Counted from the stretch's first letter, positions 1-6,571 are shown. The stretch is DNA of 11,144 nucleotides from Candidatus Thorarchaeota archaeon (GCA_030642465.1 DAOWNS010000036.1:1-11144), one strand, 5' to 3'. Notes: generated by a model from the sequence alone, not told the origin. Made by a program: numbers and translations.

Positions 1-71
1 GCAGAAACGGCATGTTCAGTATGCTGTCGGCAGCGGGGACAGTACTTGTTCATGACACTCTTCACTTTCAT
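1..71 (-). CDS. rpl44e: 50S ribosomal protein L44e, N-terminal part (cut by window edge)
   Basis: Reading the minus strand from the ATG at 69-71 gives 23 codons beginning MKVKSVMNKYCPRC and continuing RQHTEHAVS before the window ends. Archaeal and eukaryotic L44e (eL42) starts with a short basic leader, then Y-C-P-x-C and a K/R-x-H-T-x-H motif. The two cysteines are the first half of its zinc site. The protein sits in the large ribosomal subunit near the tRNA exit site. A second Met at codon 7 is possible as a start, but the family leader supports the first. No strong ribosome binding site is seen. A TATA-like box lies about 45 bp upstream. The identification rests on only 23 residues, but the motif is distinctive. 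Confidence 0.85.
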   Translation of the reverse strand, partial: MKVKSVMNKYCPRCRQHTEHAVS

Positions 72-81
72 TTGAGAATCA

Positions 82-121
82 CCGACTCAGGTCGTGGGAC
101 CCGACTTTAGGTCGTTTATAA
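82..121 (-). promoter_or_regulatory. Probable L44e promoter with paired CGAC/GTCG dyads
   Basis: On the minus strand TTATAAA (115-121) is a good archaeal TATA box, about 47 bp from the L44e ATG, so transcription would start near 90. Between it and the gene are two similar dyads: CGAC-tttag-GTCG at 102-114 and CGAC-tcag-GTCG at 83-94 (plus-strand reading). Their centres are about 20 bp apart, roughly two helical turns. This spacing suits cooperative binding of a dimeric regulator. The same four blocks could also pair alternately in RNA read through from the upstream gene. Function is inferred. Confidence 0.45.
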
Positions 122-162
122 CCATTGGGGCGTGAGCTAACGTGTTTGATGGAATGGTTCCA

Positions 163-360
163 TCAGAACCAGCCGAGCTGCGTTCCAACGTGCGCAATGA
201 CTATGGAAACCACAAGCATAGATGCAAAGATCACGACCAAGGTGGGTCCAACCTTGATACCAGGCGTTTCGTCTTCGAAGAAACGTATAAGACCAGCTCC
301 ACCAGAGGGCATCGGCCCTTCACCTTTCTTCTTCTTGCGTTTCTTTTGGGTCTTAGGCAT
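163..360 (-). CDS. secG: Preprotein translocase subunit Sec61-beta (archaeal SecG)
   Basis: A 65-residue tail-anchored subunit of the SecYEG/Sec61 channel, which moves proteins across or into the cytoplasmic membrane. Residues 1-15 are very basic (KTQKKRKKKKGEG). They are followed by a Gly/Pro-rich stretch, the family signature GLIRFFEDE at 23-31, P-G-I-K-V-G-P at 33-39, and one membrane helix at about 39-57 near the C-terminus. This is the classic Sec61-beta layout and length. The start at 358-360 is chosen because GGAG (371-374, minus strand) lies 10 nt upstream; a longer reading from 402 would add 14 non-conserved residues and cover the ribosome binding site. The gene lies between the MazG-like gene (80 nt upstream) and L44e (91 nt downstream). 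Confidence 0.9.
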   Translation of the reverse strand: MPKTQKKRKKKKGEGPMPSGGAGLIRFFEDETPGIKVGPTLVVIFASMLVVSIVIAHVGTQLGWF

Positions 361-400
361 GCCTTTGTATCTCCTGGACCGATGACTTGAGCCTGGTATC

Positions 401-425
401 AACTTTTAATCCTTTTGACCGGTCA
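401..425 (-). promoter_or_regulatory. Probable secG promoter with adjacent 10-bp palindrome
   Basis: The minus-strand sequence ATTAAAAG (about 403-410) is TATA-like and lies about 46 bp from the secG ATG, placing a start of transcription shortly before its ribosome binding site. Directly upstream is the perfect palindrome TGACCGGTCA (416-425), five bp from the TATA-like box. That is where archaeal BRE or activator sites sit. Both assignments are inferred from position. Confidence 0.35.
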
Positions 426-440
426 GGGGTTGGAATTCAA

Positions 441-737
441 TCAGGGGGCTTCAGTACACTCACAGGGCGTCTTTCCACACTTGGAGCACACTCCACTGTA
501 CTTGCTGTATAGCGCTTCTGAGAGATCGATGTCCAAGAGGTTCGCAATCGAGCACACCCACGCAAAAACATCTGCGACCTCATCAGATAGTTCGTTTCTG
601 CTTTTGCTTCTCAGGATTGCGTCGCTCAGCTCGCCCAGTTCCTCGAAGGTTCTAAGCAATGTTCTCTCGAGTCCTCTTGCCCTGTCTCTCTCTAGGTAGA
701 TGCTACGTATCATGTCCTGCGCTTCTTTCGTATCCAT
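441..737 (-). CDS. MazG-like nucleotide pyrophosphohydrolase with C-terminal Cys4 motif
   Basis: A 98-residue all-alpha protein of the MazG/dUTPase-like NTP pyrophosphohydrolase superfamily. Such enzymes cleave NTPs to NMP and pyrophosphate, often to clean non-canonical nucleotides from the pool. The metal-binding pattern is visible as E-E-L-G-E at 32-36 and D-E-V-A-D at 52-56, the EExxE...ExxD signature. The C-terminus carries C84-x2-C87-x4-C92-x-C94, a likely zinc site; similar tails occur, as I recall, on other archaeal MazG-like proteins. It starts 39 nt after the glyA stop on the same strand, so the two are probably cotranscribed. GGATGA just upstream is a modest ribosome binding site. 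The substrate cannot be read from sequence. Confidence 0.8.
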   Translation of the reverse strand: MDTKEAQDMIRSIYLERDRARGLERTLLRTFEELGELSDAILRSKSRNELSDEVADVFAWVCSIANLLDIDLSEALYSKYSGVCSKCGKTPCECTEAP

Positions 738-776
738 GAGGTTTCATCCTACAAAGTCCACGATTGCAGTGGTCCC

Positions 777-2099
777 TTACATGAATCTCAAATGCTCGTA
801 AGCAGGTGTGTCAGTGTCGAAAGCATAGTGGACCTTTTGATAGTCCTTTCTAAACTCTGCAACTTCAGCTGCAATTTTGTTTACGTCTTCACCTTTCATG
901 ACTACACGGTGCATGAGCTCTGCGATTGCATCCATCTCGGACTCCTTCATGCCTAGCCTCGTCATCTCGCTCGTGCCCAGTCGAATTCCGCCGGGTGTTT
1001 TGTAATCACGCCCCATCTTCTTATCCCAAGGCAGAAGATTGCGATTGATCACGATATTTGCGTTCTCCAGCTCCTCTTCCACAGTTCGACCGTTTTTCAT
1101 TGGTGAGCCTGATATGTCCGCTAGAACCACATGGGATTCCGTGAAGCCCTTGTCTTCTGCAATCACTTTCCATCCTCTCTCATGGAGCGATTGTGCCAGA
1201 GCCTTGGCATTCTTGAGTATCTGGTCCATGTATGCATCTCCAAACTCAGTCATCTCTGCGAGTACTACAGCGAGTCCGGCGACGTTGTGCAGGTGGTGAT
1301 TGCTAAGCATTCCTGGGAATGATGCCTTCTTAATCGGTTCAGTGAATTCAGCCTTGGACAAGACAATGCCGTGCTGTGGACCAGGCATGGTCTTATGCGT
1401 TGAGGCAGTCATGATGTCTGCACCCTCCCTCAACGGGTCCTGAAATCGTCCTGCTGCAATTAGGCCTGAAACATGCGCTGAGTCATAGCCAATCTTCATT
1501 TCGTATTCGTCAGCAATCTCTCGGAACTCCTTCACCGGATGTGGGAATGGGAATACACTGCCACCGAAGAGCAAGAACTTGATTTCCTTCCCGTCTGCAT
1601 GCATTTTCTTGATTAGCTTCATGCTTGCATCCACATCGATGTTGAACTCATTATCATCAAAGATCCAGTTCCTCACCTTGTGGCCTCTTATTGCCCCGGC
1701 AGTTCCTCCAAGGTTCTTCCTAGCGTGAGAGATGTGTCCACCGTGCGCAATTGATAGCGCCATCATCCTTTCCATGGGGGCCATAACTGCTGTGTACATC
1801 ACCAGATTGGCTACTACTCCGGATATTGGTCGCACGTCAGCAAACTCTGCTTTGAACAGTTTCTCAGCGAGATTTATGCAGATTAACTCCACTTCGTCGA
1901 TGTACTTACAACCTGCATACACTCTCTCTCCCGGCCAGCCCTCTGCATAACGGTCTCGAAAGTCACTGACTATCGCAGATCTAACGGCTGGTGATGACAC
2001 ATTCTCTGATGCAATGAGGTTGATTGTATTCTGCATCCATGTGTCATGTTTCTCTATAAGCCCAAATACTTCATCGTAAAGCTTCTTGTGGTCGCTCAA
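777..2099 (-). CDS. glyA: Serine hydroxymethyltransferase (glycine hydroxymethyltransferase)
   Basis: A PLP enzyme that interconverts serine and glycine with transfer of a one-carbon unit to a folate or, in many archaea, a methanopterin-type carrier; it acts in the cytoplasm. The product is 440 residues, normal for the family. Visible motifs: L-I-A-S-E-N at 28-33, Y-D-S-A-H-V at 205-210 with Asp206 for the PLP ring nitrogen and His209, the PLP lysine Lys236 in T-H-K-T-M-P-G-P-Q, and G-G-I-R-L-G-T at 370-376 with the carboxylate-binding Arg373. The M-P-G-P-Q context is closer to archaeal than bacterial enzymes. The start is TTG at 2097-2099, supported by AAGGAGG at 2108-2114 eight nt upstream. 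The nearby ATG at 2101-2103 is out of frame. First gene of a likely operon with the MazG-like gene. Confidence 0.95.
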   Translation of the reverse strand: MSDHKKLYDEVFGLIEKHDTWMQNTINLIASENVSSPAVRSAIVSDFRDRYAEGWPGERVYAGCKYIDEVELICINLAEKLFKAEFADVRPISGVVANLVMYTAVMAPMERMMALSIAHGGHISHARKNLGGTAGAIRGHKVRNWIFDDNEFNIDVDASMKLIKKMHADGKEIKFLLFGGSVFPFPHPVKEFREIADEYEMKIGYDSAHVSGLIAAGRFQDPLREGADIMTASTHKTMPGPQHGIVLSKAEFTEPIKKASFPGMLSNHHLHNVAGLAVVLAEMTEFGDAYMDQILKNAKALAQSLHERGWKVIAEDKGFTESHVVLADISGSPMKNGRTVEEELENANIVINRNLLPWDKKMGRDYKTPGGIRLGTSEMTRLGMKESEMDAIAELMHRVVMKGEDVNKIAAEVAEFRKDYQKVHYAFDTDTPAYEHLRFM

Positions 2100-2148
2100 A
2101 CATAGAGCCTCCTTATCCTGAAGATGTTGATCGCTAGACCTATCTTCG

Positions 2149-2157
2149 TTATATGAC
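2149..2157 (-). promoter_or_regulatory. Possible glyA TATA box
   Basis: The minus strand reads TCATATAAC here, about 53 bp upstream of the TTG start. It would give a transcript start about 25-30 bp upstream of the start codon, leaving a short leader that includes the AAGGAGG ribosome binding site. Assigned by sequence and spacing only. Confidence 0.35.
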
Positions 2158-2210
2158 TTACGACCTGACCTCTTCTCTTGGCTCTCATCTTTCTTCTAGT
2201 GCAGTTCAAA

Positions 2211-2228
2211 ACTTGAAGGTGTTCAAGT
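2211..2228. repeat. Perfect inverted repeat upstream of glyA
   Basis: ACTTGAA (2211-2217) and TTCAAGT (2222-2228) are exact reverse complements around a 4-nt centre. A further TTCAA at 2205-2209 can pair with the same TTGAA, giving two mutually exclusive stem-loops. It lies upstream of the proposed glyA TATA box, which favours a DNA-binding site over an RNA leader, but the promoter position is not proven. Confidence 0.5.
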
Positions 2229-2349
2229 AGTAACCCTAAGCAGTAAGATTCAGTCATAAAACAATAAATAGGCCAGCTAGGGCACCTGAATATCATACTT
2301 CGAGTTACCCCTATAGCGCGAGGTTAGTGCAGTGGACGGTTCAAAGAGA

Positions 2350-2357
2350 ATTTAATA
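2350..2357 (+). promoter_or_regulatory. Possible TATA box of the first histidine kinase
   Basis: ATTTAATA in an otherwise mixed-composition region, 52-59 bp upstream of the GTG start. Transcription would begin near 2380 and give a leader of about 30 nt. Inferred from spacing and sequence. Confidence 0.35.
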
Positions 2358-2408
2358 GAATCAATCCGTAGGCCACTAAACCGGATTCGCAAACCCCCGG
2401 CCAGCATC

Positions 2409-3593
2409 GTGGGCCAACAGAATCAGCTACGTTACCGATTCATTCTTGGGTTTACTCTAGTAACCTGCCCAATCTTGATTTTCTCACAGATAGTTTGTAG
2501 CGAGGGATTATTCGGGTTTCAGTCCTTTTCTATACTGGCTTTTCTGATTCTCATTGGTTTAGTTGCTAGCCGTAGTGGCCATCTGAATTTGGCTGTTGCT
2601 ATCGACCTACTTAGCCTTTCGACATTCCCATATATTGCCCTCATAATCAAAGAAACATGGTCCTTAGAGTATTCTATTCTCATCTGGATACCAATGACTA
2701 TGCTCATTGGAGGTAACCTGCTAAACCAAAGAGCGGTTGCACTTTTCATTGGAGCACATGATGTGGTCTTTCTATTTGTGGTTCTAGTTCATCCGGGGGC
2801 ATCCATTTTCATGTCTGCTTTTCTAGAGTCAATTATACCTCTTTTTGCCATTTCATTCCTAGTATTCGTAGGTTCGTTAGCAAGACAAAGCCACACGAAT
2901 CAGCTCGAGAAGTTAAACAATGAGCTAGACGCGAAGAATAGAGAACTGAACATCTATACATCATTACTTACCCATGATATTGGAAGTGACTTGCATACAT
3001 GCCTACTCAGTACTGAGGCCATTTCTCAATCACTAGTTTTTGATCCTGCAAGTGCAAGAAAGCACATCATAACAGCACTTACAACTGGGCAGAGAATGGG
3101 TACTCTTCTGCAAGTTTTTTCAGAAGCAAAAGTCGTTCCAAAATCCGATGTTGCAAGCTTGATTGAGAGGATAGCTGAACAAGCACAAATCACTCATGGG
3201 AATCTTGAAATAAATATAGCAGCAGATGAGCAATGTCGCAGCTATTGTATTGTCAGTAGATTGATACCAATGGTTTTTGTTAATCTATTTCGCAATTGTG
3301 CAATGCATGCGGGCAAAACACCTACAGTAGAAGTCACAATTTCAATGAATGGGTCTGAAGCAATAATCACCGTGAATGATGATGGGCCCGGCGTGGATCC
3401 TTCTATCCGTGACAATCTATTTGAGAAGGGCGTGACAGGAACAAAAAGTGTGGGCACAGGAATGGGTCTATACTTGATAAAACAGATATTAGAAACGCAC
3501 CACGGAACAATATCTCTCTTGGATGAAGACGAATGTGAAGGCTGTGGATTTCATATCACCCTACCTTGTACCCCTTTTGCACAGATGACTTAG
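2409..3593 (+). CDS. Membrane sensor histidine kinase (orphan, intact catalytic motifs)
   Basis: A 394-residue kinase with about six membrane helices in residues 9-156, a short coiled coil (160-182), and the phosphoacceptor box L-T-H-D-I-G at 187-192 with His189. The ATPase domain has the N box V-N-L-F-R-N-C-A-M-H (291-300; Asn292 and Asn296), the G1 box D-D-G-P-G-V (324-329) and G2 box G-T-G-M-G-L (349-354). All motifs needed for autophosphorylation are present. No periplasmic sensor, PAS or HAMP domain is seen, so signals are probably sensed within the membrane. The start is a GTG with no clear ribosome binding site; no ATG lies between it and the upstream in-frame stop at 2325-2327, so the start is uncertain. 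There is no response regulator in the window. It converges on the second kinase at 3710-5239. Confidence 0.85.
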   Translation: MGQQNQLRYRFILGFTLVTCPILIFSQIVCSEGLFGFQSFSILAFLILIGLVASRSGHLNLAVAIDLLSLSTFPYIALIIKETWSLEYSILIWIPMTMLIGGNLLNQRAVALFIGAHDVVFLFVVLVHPGASIFMSAFLESIIPLFAISFLVFVGSLARQSHTNQLEKLNNELDAKNRELNIYTSLLTHDIGSDLHTCLLSTEAISQSLVFDPASARKHIITALTTGQRMGTLLQVFSEAKVVPKSDVASLIERIAEQAQITHGNLEINIAADEQCRSYCIVSRLIPMVFVNLFRNCAMHAGKTPTVEVTISMNGSEAIITVNDDGPGVDPSIRDNLFEKGVTGTKSVGTGMGLYLIKQILETHHGTISLLDEDECEGCGFHITLPCTPFAQMT

Positions 3594-3709
3594 CAGGCTT
3601 CCTCACCAGGGCGAAAGCCACCAATACCACAATCACCTCAGCTCAAGACGGCGAAGCACCGCTGTGTGGGCCGTGGGGCCGAAATCTTCAGCTATGACGC
3701 ATGAAACAC

Positions 3710-5239
3710 CTAGGACAATATTCGTGAGGCCTTCTTTAAATGAAGCACGAAGAGATTCTCACTAGTTTCTTTGAGTCTATAATACTCTATGCTACCTCCG
3801 TAGTGTTCCATGAGCAGTCTTACAGTGAAGAGCCCGAGCCCGAGTGCAGTCTTGCTTGGATTTAGGTCTTCAACGAGTGATTCTTGGACATCTTCTGGCA
3901 GTTCCTTCCCTTCTGATTTAACATTTACAGCCAGATCGAGTGGTGAATCCTCAACACTCACCAATATCGTGGGATTCTCAGTCAAGCCGTTCTCTAGGAA
4001 ATGGATGAAGATATTTACAAAAATCAGTTCACCCAAGTCGTCAGCTAGTATCCAAGTTTCTCTATCCATCGATGGAATAGTTAAACTAAATTCTCTTTCT
4101 TCTCCCATCTCTCCAATGGTTCCTACGGCTTGATTTATGACCTGTATTAACTCTACAGGTTTTAACTGAGTCTTGAAGCCCTCCTTGATCTTTGTCAATT
4201 TGGCAACTTGTCCGAGGATGAATTTGACCCTCTTGCTTATCTCAAGAGCGGCATCTCGGGTGTCTGCCTTGAGCATTTCATCCTCATAGTGGTCTGCCAT
4301 GATTTCGATATACGTCGACATACTCTGAAGCAGATTGCCTATCTCATGACTCCACATATTCAGATAGTACTCACTCTCCTGTCTAGAGAGTTCCAATTGC
4401 TTTGTTCTTTCTGCAACAATTACTTCGAGTGTTCTATAGGGCTCTGCCACTGACACAGTCACCATTGCTATTCCCAAGAGAACGAATCCTACTATCATTC
4501 CTAGGAATGAAATTATCTCCGAAACCTGAAATGACTCAGTCTGAATGGCAAAAAGGACAATAGACCATAACCAAAGAAGTAGGGCTAGAGCAGAGGCCAA
4601 GTCTATGCGGTTTCTCTCTTGTTTCCACGCTCTCAGATACTTCACCAGTGCAGCAAGGAATGACACACTAACAGCAAATACAAGGGCAATACCATAGGGA
4701 GTTATGCCAACTCCTGGCTCTAATGTCATGAAGAGCGGGGTAGGGATAAAGAAGAACACTAAGGCAAGACCTGGCAGGATAATACCACCCCAGATAATTG
4801 AGATGCTCTTTTGTTTTTTGGTGATTTGTCCAGCTGTCAATGTTCCTGAGAGCACACCAGGGATCATTGCAAGCCCCATGAGTGAGAGGATTGTCTGATT
4901 TCTCTCCCGGCTTACGAAGAATGACGACCATGCTGAAAATGCTGGATGTGTCGCCATATATAGAAATGAGAGGAGAATTACATTGATACCTAGGAACAGA
5001 AGATTTAGTTCTCTAAAATGATGTTCCTGCAAATAATAAACGAGAGAGTATGTCGCAACAACTCCTGCAATAGCTGCAAAGAGAGCTATGACAATGGAAA
5101 ACCAAAATGAAAAGACTTCTCGTTCAAGTAGTTGCCATGTGTAGCTCTGAAAGGGTGCTGATGCGAGAATTATGAAGGTGACAGCAAATAGGATGATTAT
5201 CACCCAGTCCATCTCGGTGAGCTTTTTGCGGCTGTTCAT
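3710..5239 (-). CDS. Multi-pass membrane histidine kinase homologue with degenerate ATP site
   Basis: A 509-residue protein with about eight predicted membrane helices (roughly 12-28, 44-70, 76-98, 115-135, 146-170, 180-202, 215-233, 240-264), a coiled coil (268-290), a phosphoacceptor box W-S-H-E-I-G-N-L-L at 296-304 with His298, and a HATPase-like domain to the end. The ATP site is unusual. In the N box, V-N-I-F-I-H-F-L-E-N at 408-417, the second, Mg-coordinating Asn is replaced by His413. The G1 box, normally DxGxG, reads S-E-G-K-E at 442-446. The G2 box G-L-G-L-F (467-471) is kept. It may be a weak kinase, a phosphatase or receiver of phosphate, or a partner for another kinase. AGGGGAT is a good ribosome binding site about 7 nt before the ATG. 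No response regulator is adjacent. Confidence 0.8.
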   Translation of the reverse strand: MNSRKKLTEMDWVIIILFAVTFIILASAPFQSYTWQLLEREVFSFWFSIVIALFAAIAGVVATYSLVYYLQEHHFRELNLLFLGINVILLSFLYMATHPAFSAWSSFFVSRERNQTILSLMGLAMIPGVLSGTLTAGQITKKQKSISIIWGGIILPGLALVFFFIPTPLFMTLEPGVGITPYGIALVFAVSVSFLAALVKYLRAWKQERNRIDLASALALLLWLWSIVLFAIQTESFQVSEIISFLGMIVGFVLLGIAMVTVSVAEPYRTLEVIVAERTKQLELSRQESEYYLNMWSHEIGNLLQSMSTYIEIMADHYEDEMLKADTRDAALEISKRVKFILGQVAKLTKIKEGFKTQLKPVELIQVINQAVGTIGEMGEEREFSLTIPSMDRETWILADDLGELIFVNIFIHFLENGLTENPTILVSVEDSPLDLAVNVKSEGKELPEDVQESLVEDLNPSKTALGLGLFTVRLLMEHYGGSIEYYRLKETSENLFVLHLKKASRILS

Positions 5240-5315
5240 TCCCTATCCCCTAATGAATAGACGTAGGATACTGCATCTAATGACTGTTTCTCAGTTACAG
5301 TTTCTTTGTTCATCG

Positions 5316-5324
5316 AAATATATA
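5316..5324 (-). promoter_or_regulatory. TATA box for the second histidine kinase
   Basis: The minus strand reads TATATATTT, the strongest TATA match in the interval between the tRNA and the kinase. It lies about 80 bp from the ATG at 5239, implying a leader of about 50-55 nt. No other TATA-like element lies closer. Confidence 0.45.
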
Positions 5325-5415
5325 CAGGGCCGTTCTTGGATTGACAATCAAGTGTCCAACTGATAATGAGCGGCCAGTGGCTTAGCCAATAATCAGATGA
5401 TTGTATAGAAGGAAG

Positions 5416-5492
5416 TGGCGGGCCGGGCGGGATTCGAACCCGCGGCCAACAAGTTAAGAGCCTGTCGCTCTACCGGGCTGAGCCACCGGCCC
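5416..5492 (-). tRNA. tRNA-Lys (anticodon CTT), with encoded CCA
   Basis: The minus strand folds into a full cloverleaf: acceptor GGGCCGG (5486-5492) pairs with CCGGCCC (5420-5426); D stem GCTC/GAGC; anticodon stem ACAGG (5461-5465) and CTTGT (5449-5453) around loop CTCTTAA (5454-5460) with anticodon CTT; a five-base variable loop; T stem GCGGG/CCCGC around TTCGAAT. The discriminator is G (5419), and the next three bases are CCA (5416-5418), so the 3' end appears genome-encoded. It decodes AAG lysine codons. No intron. A pyrimidine-rich run follows and may end transcription. Confidence 0.95.
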
Positions 5493-5518
5493 ATGTTTTC
5501 GCATCTGTCCTGTTTTGG

Positions 5519-5525
5519 GTTATAG
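5519..5525 (-). promoter_or_regulatory. TATA box of the tRNA-Lys gene
   Basis: CTATAAC on the minus strand lies 27-33 bp upstream of the first tRNA base, the expected place for an archaeal TATA box with transcription starting a few bases before the mature end. Confidence 0.6.
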
Positions 5526-5651
5526 AGGTTTCGGAATGTTATGGGAATAGAAGGACCTATTTCTGAGAAGGCCTTTCGAAATGTTTCAATCCACTCCTGA
5601 CCCATAAAACCGATTTCTTTGGATTCCCTGATTAAATCAGATATCCTATTT

Positions 5652-5678
5652 GGTTTTCAGAGTATTACACAGAAAACC
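5652..5678. promoter_or_regulatory. 27-bp near-perfect palindrome, probable operator of the membrane hydrolase gene
   Basis: Arms GGTTTTC (5652-5658) and GAAAACC (5672-5678) match exactly, and the inner bases G, GTA / TAC, C also pair, giving 11 matched pairs of 13 around a central T at 5665. The centre GTATTAC is AT-rich and lies 53 bp before the proposed ATG at 5718, where the TATA box would be expected. A regulator bound here would compete with TBP. The regulator is unknown. Confidence 0.5.
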
Positions 5679-5717
5679 TCTTCTTGCGGGTAGCTCTTAT
5701 CTTTAGAGGTGATTAGG

Positions 5718-6419
5718 ATGCGTGGGGAATCCCATCTTCTTGTTTCAATACTCATCGCTCTCCCTACAAGCATGGTATTGTTCAATTTACTTCCTGCTGA
5801 GAATTTCAATGCCATTATCTATCTACTGGGGGGAGTAATGATAGGCAGTTTACTTCCTGATGTTGACGCTTCTGATGCTAAGGTCATGCATGGCTACTGG
5901 AAACCTATAGGGCTTTTTGGAAAATACCTATTCTATAAACCCATGACATGGGTTCTACGAAGCAGATCCGAATCATTTCAGGAACAACATCGTGGTTATC
6001 TACACTCGCTTATTGGATGCCTATTAGCAGCTGTGTTCTTTGCAATTCCGATTGGGGTTATTTTTCTAGTTTCCATATTTCTCTGGACGGTTCCAATTGA
6101 GCTCGCATTCCTCATCTGGTATCTTTGGATTGGCCTACCGTTTGGTTTCTTGATGCATCTTTTTGAAGACAGTTTCACGAAGTCAGGGGTTCGCTGGTTC
6201 TTTCCAAGAGGCAAGGCATACTCTGGTCAAACAAGAACAGGAAAGAGAAGTGAATACAACCTCACATCGGCATTCATAATCCTCTATGGTCCGATGACAA
6301 TATTCGTGTGGATGCAACCCGCTAGTTTCGATTTATTACTTGGGACTATCTTGGGGTCAATATTACTTCTAGGTGTTCTCTATGCAGTCAATCCGATAAT
6401 AAGCAAGCTCAGTCAGTAG
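5718..6419 (+). CDS. YdjM/DUF457-type membrane-bound metal-dependent hydrolase
   Basis: A 233-residue integral membrane protein of the YdjM (LexA-regulated membrane hydrolase, COG1988-like) family; the substrate of these proteins is not established. Conserved polar motifs lie between hydrophobic helices: His6 in E-S-H-L-L, G-S-L-L-P-D-V-D at 43-50, H-R-G-Y-L-H-S at 91-97, and H-L-F-E-D-S-F-T at 147-154 followed by G-V-R-W-F-F-P. His and Asp from these motifs probably bind a metal. I start at the ATG 5718-5720 because GAGGTGAT (5706-5713) is a ribosome binding site at the right distance; a GTG at 5709 would add three residues but lies inside that site. It is divergent from the tRNA, and a strong palindrome covers its likely promoter. 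Confidence 0.75.
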   Translation: MRGESHLLVSILIALPTSMVLFNLLPAENFNAIIYLLGGVMIGSLLPDVDASDAKVMHGYWKPIGLFGKYLFYKPMTWVLRSRSESFQEQHRGYLHSLIGCLLAAVFFAIPIGVIFLVSIFLWTVPIELAFLIWYLWIGLPFGFLMHLFEDSFTKSGVRWFFPRGKAYSGQTRTGKRSEYNLTSAFIILYGPMTIFVWMQPASFDLLLGTILGSILLLGVLYAVNPIISKLSQ

Positions 6420-6571
6420 GAAATCGAATTCCTTCTTGTTCGCCATTCCTAATTCTACAACCAATCACTGAGCAAGGAAACCGATAATCATCGAGGAAAC
6501 GCTATGGTTCCAACTTCCAGAACACATTTTACGAGCGCCTGAAAATACGTTTTGGCCGGAGTTGACAAGAT

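Larger units (their letters stand above)
2104..2408. other. Divergent intergenic region between glyA and the first histidine kinase
   Basis: About 305 bp with no convincing gene. It holds the glyA ribosome binding site (2108-2114), a minus-strand TATA-like CATATAAC (2149-2156) about 53 bp from the glyA start, and a perfect inverted repeat ACTTGAA-ggtg-TTCAAGT at 2211-2228, with a third TTCAA copy at 2205-2209. On the plus strand, ATTTAATA (2350-2357) is TATA-like for the histidine kinase. A short minus-strand reading frame across 2096-2296 contains the glyA promoter elements and is not considered a gene. Confidence 0.5.

Noticed and set aside
163..402. Longer 79-residue start for Sec61-beta
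   Set aside because: The additional 14 residues are not family-like, and the reading covers the GGAG ribosome binding site of the shorter start.
2096..2296. 66-codon minus-strand reading frame overlapping the glyA start by four bases
   Set aside because: It contains the proposed glyA TATA box and ribosome binding site, has no recognisable family and no own ribosome binding site, so it is probably chance.
2315..2400. tRNA-like look (GGTTAGTGCAGTGG and GGATTCGC) ahead of the first kinase
   Set aside because: No T stem forms around TTCGCAA and no acceptor stem closes, with or without an intron.
5236..5313. 25-codon minus-strand frame ending in ATGA overlap with the second kinase start
   Set aside because: The best TATA box lies right before its ATG, so the transcript would start downstream of that ATG; the four-base overlap is likely a coincidence.
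5709..5717. GTG start three codons upstream for the YdjM-like protein
   Set aside because: The GTG is part of the GAGGTGAT ribosome binding site that serves the ATG at 5718.
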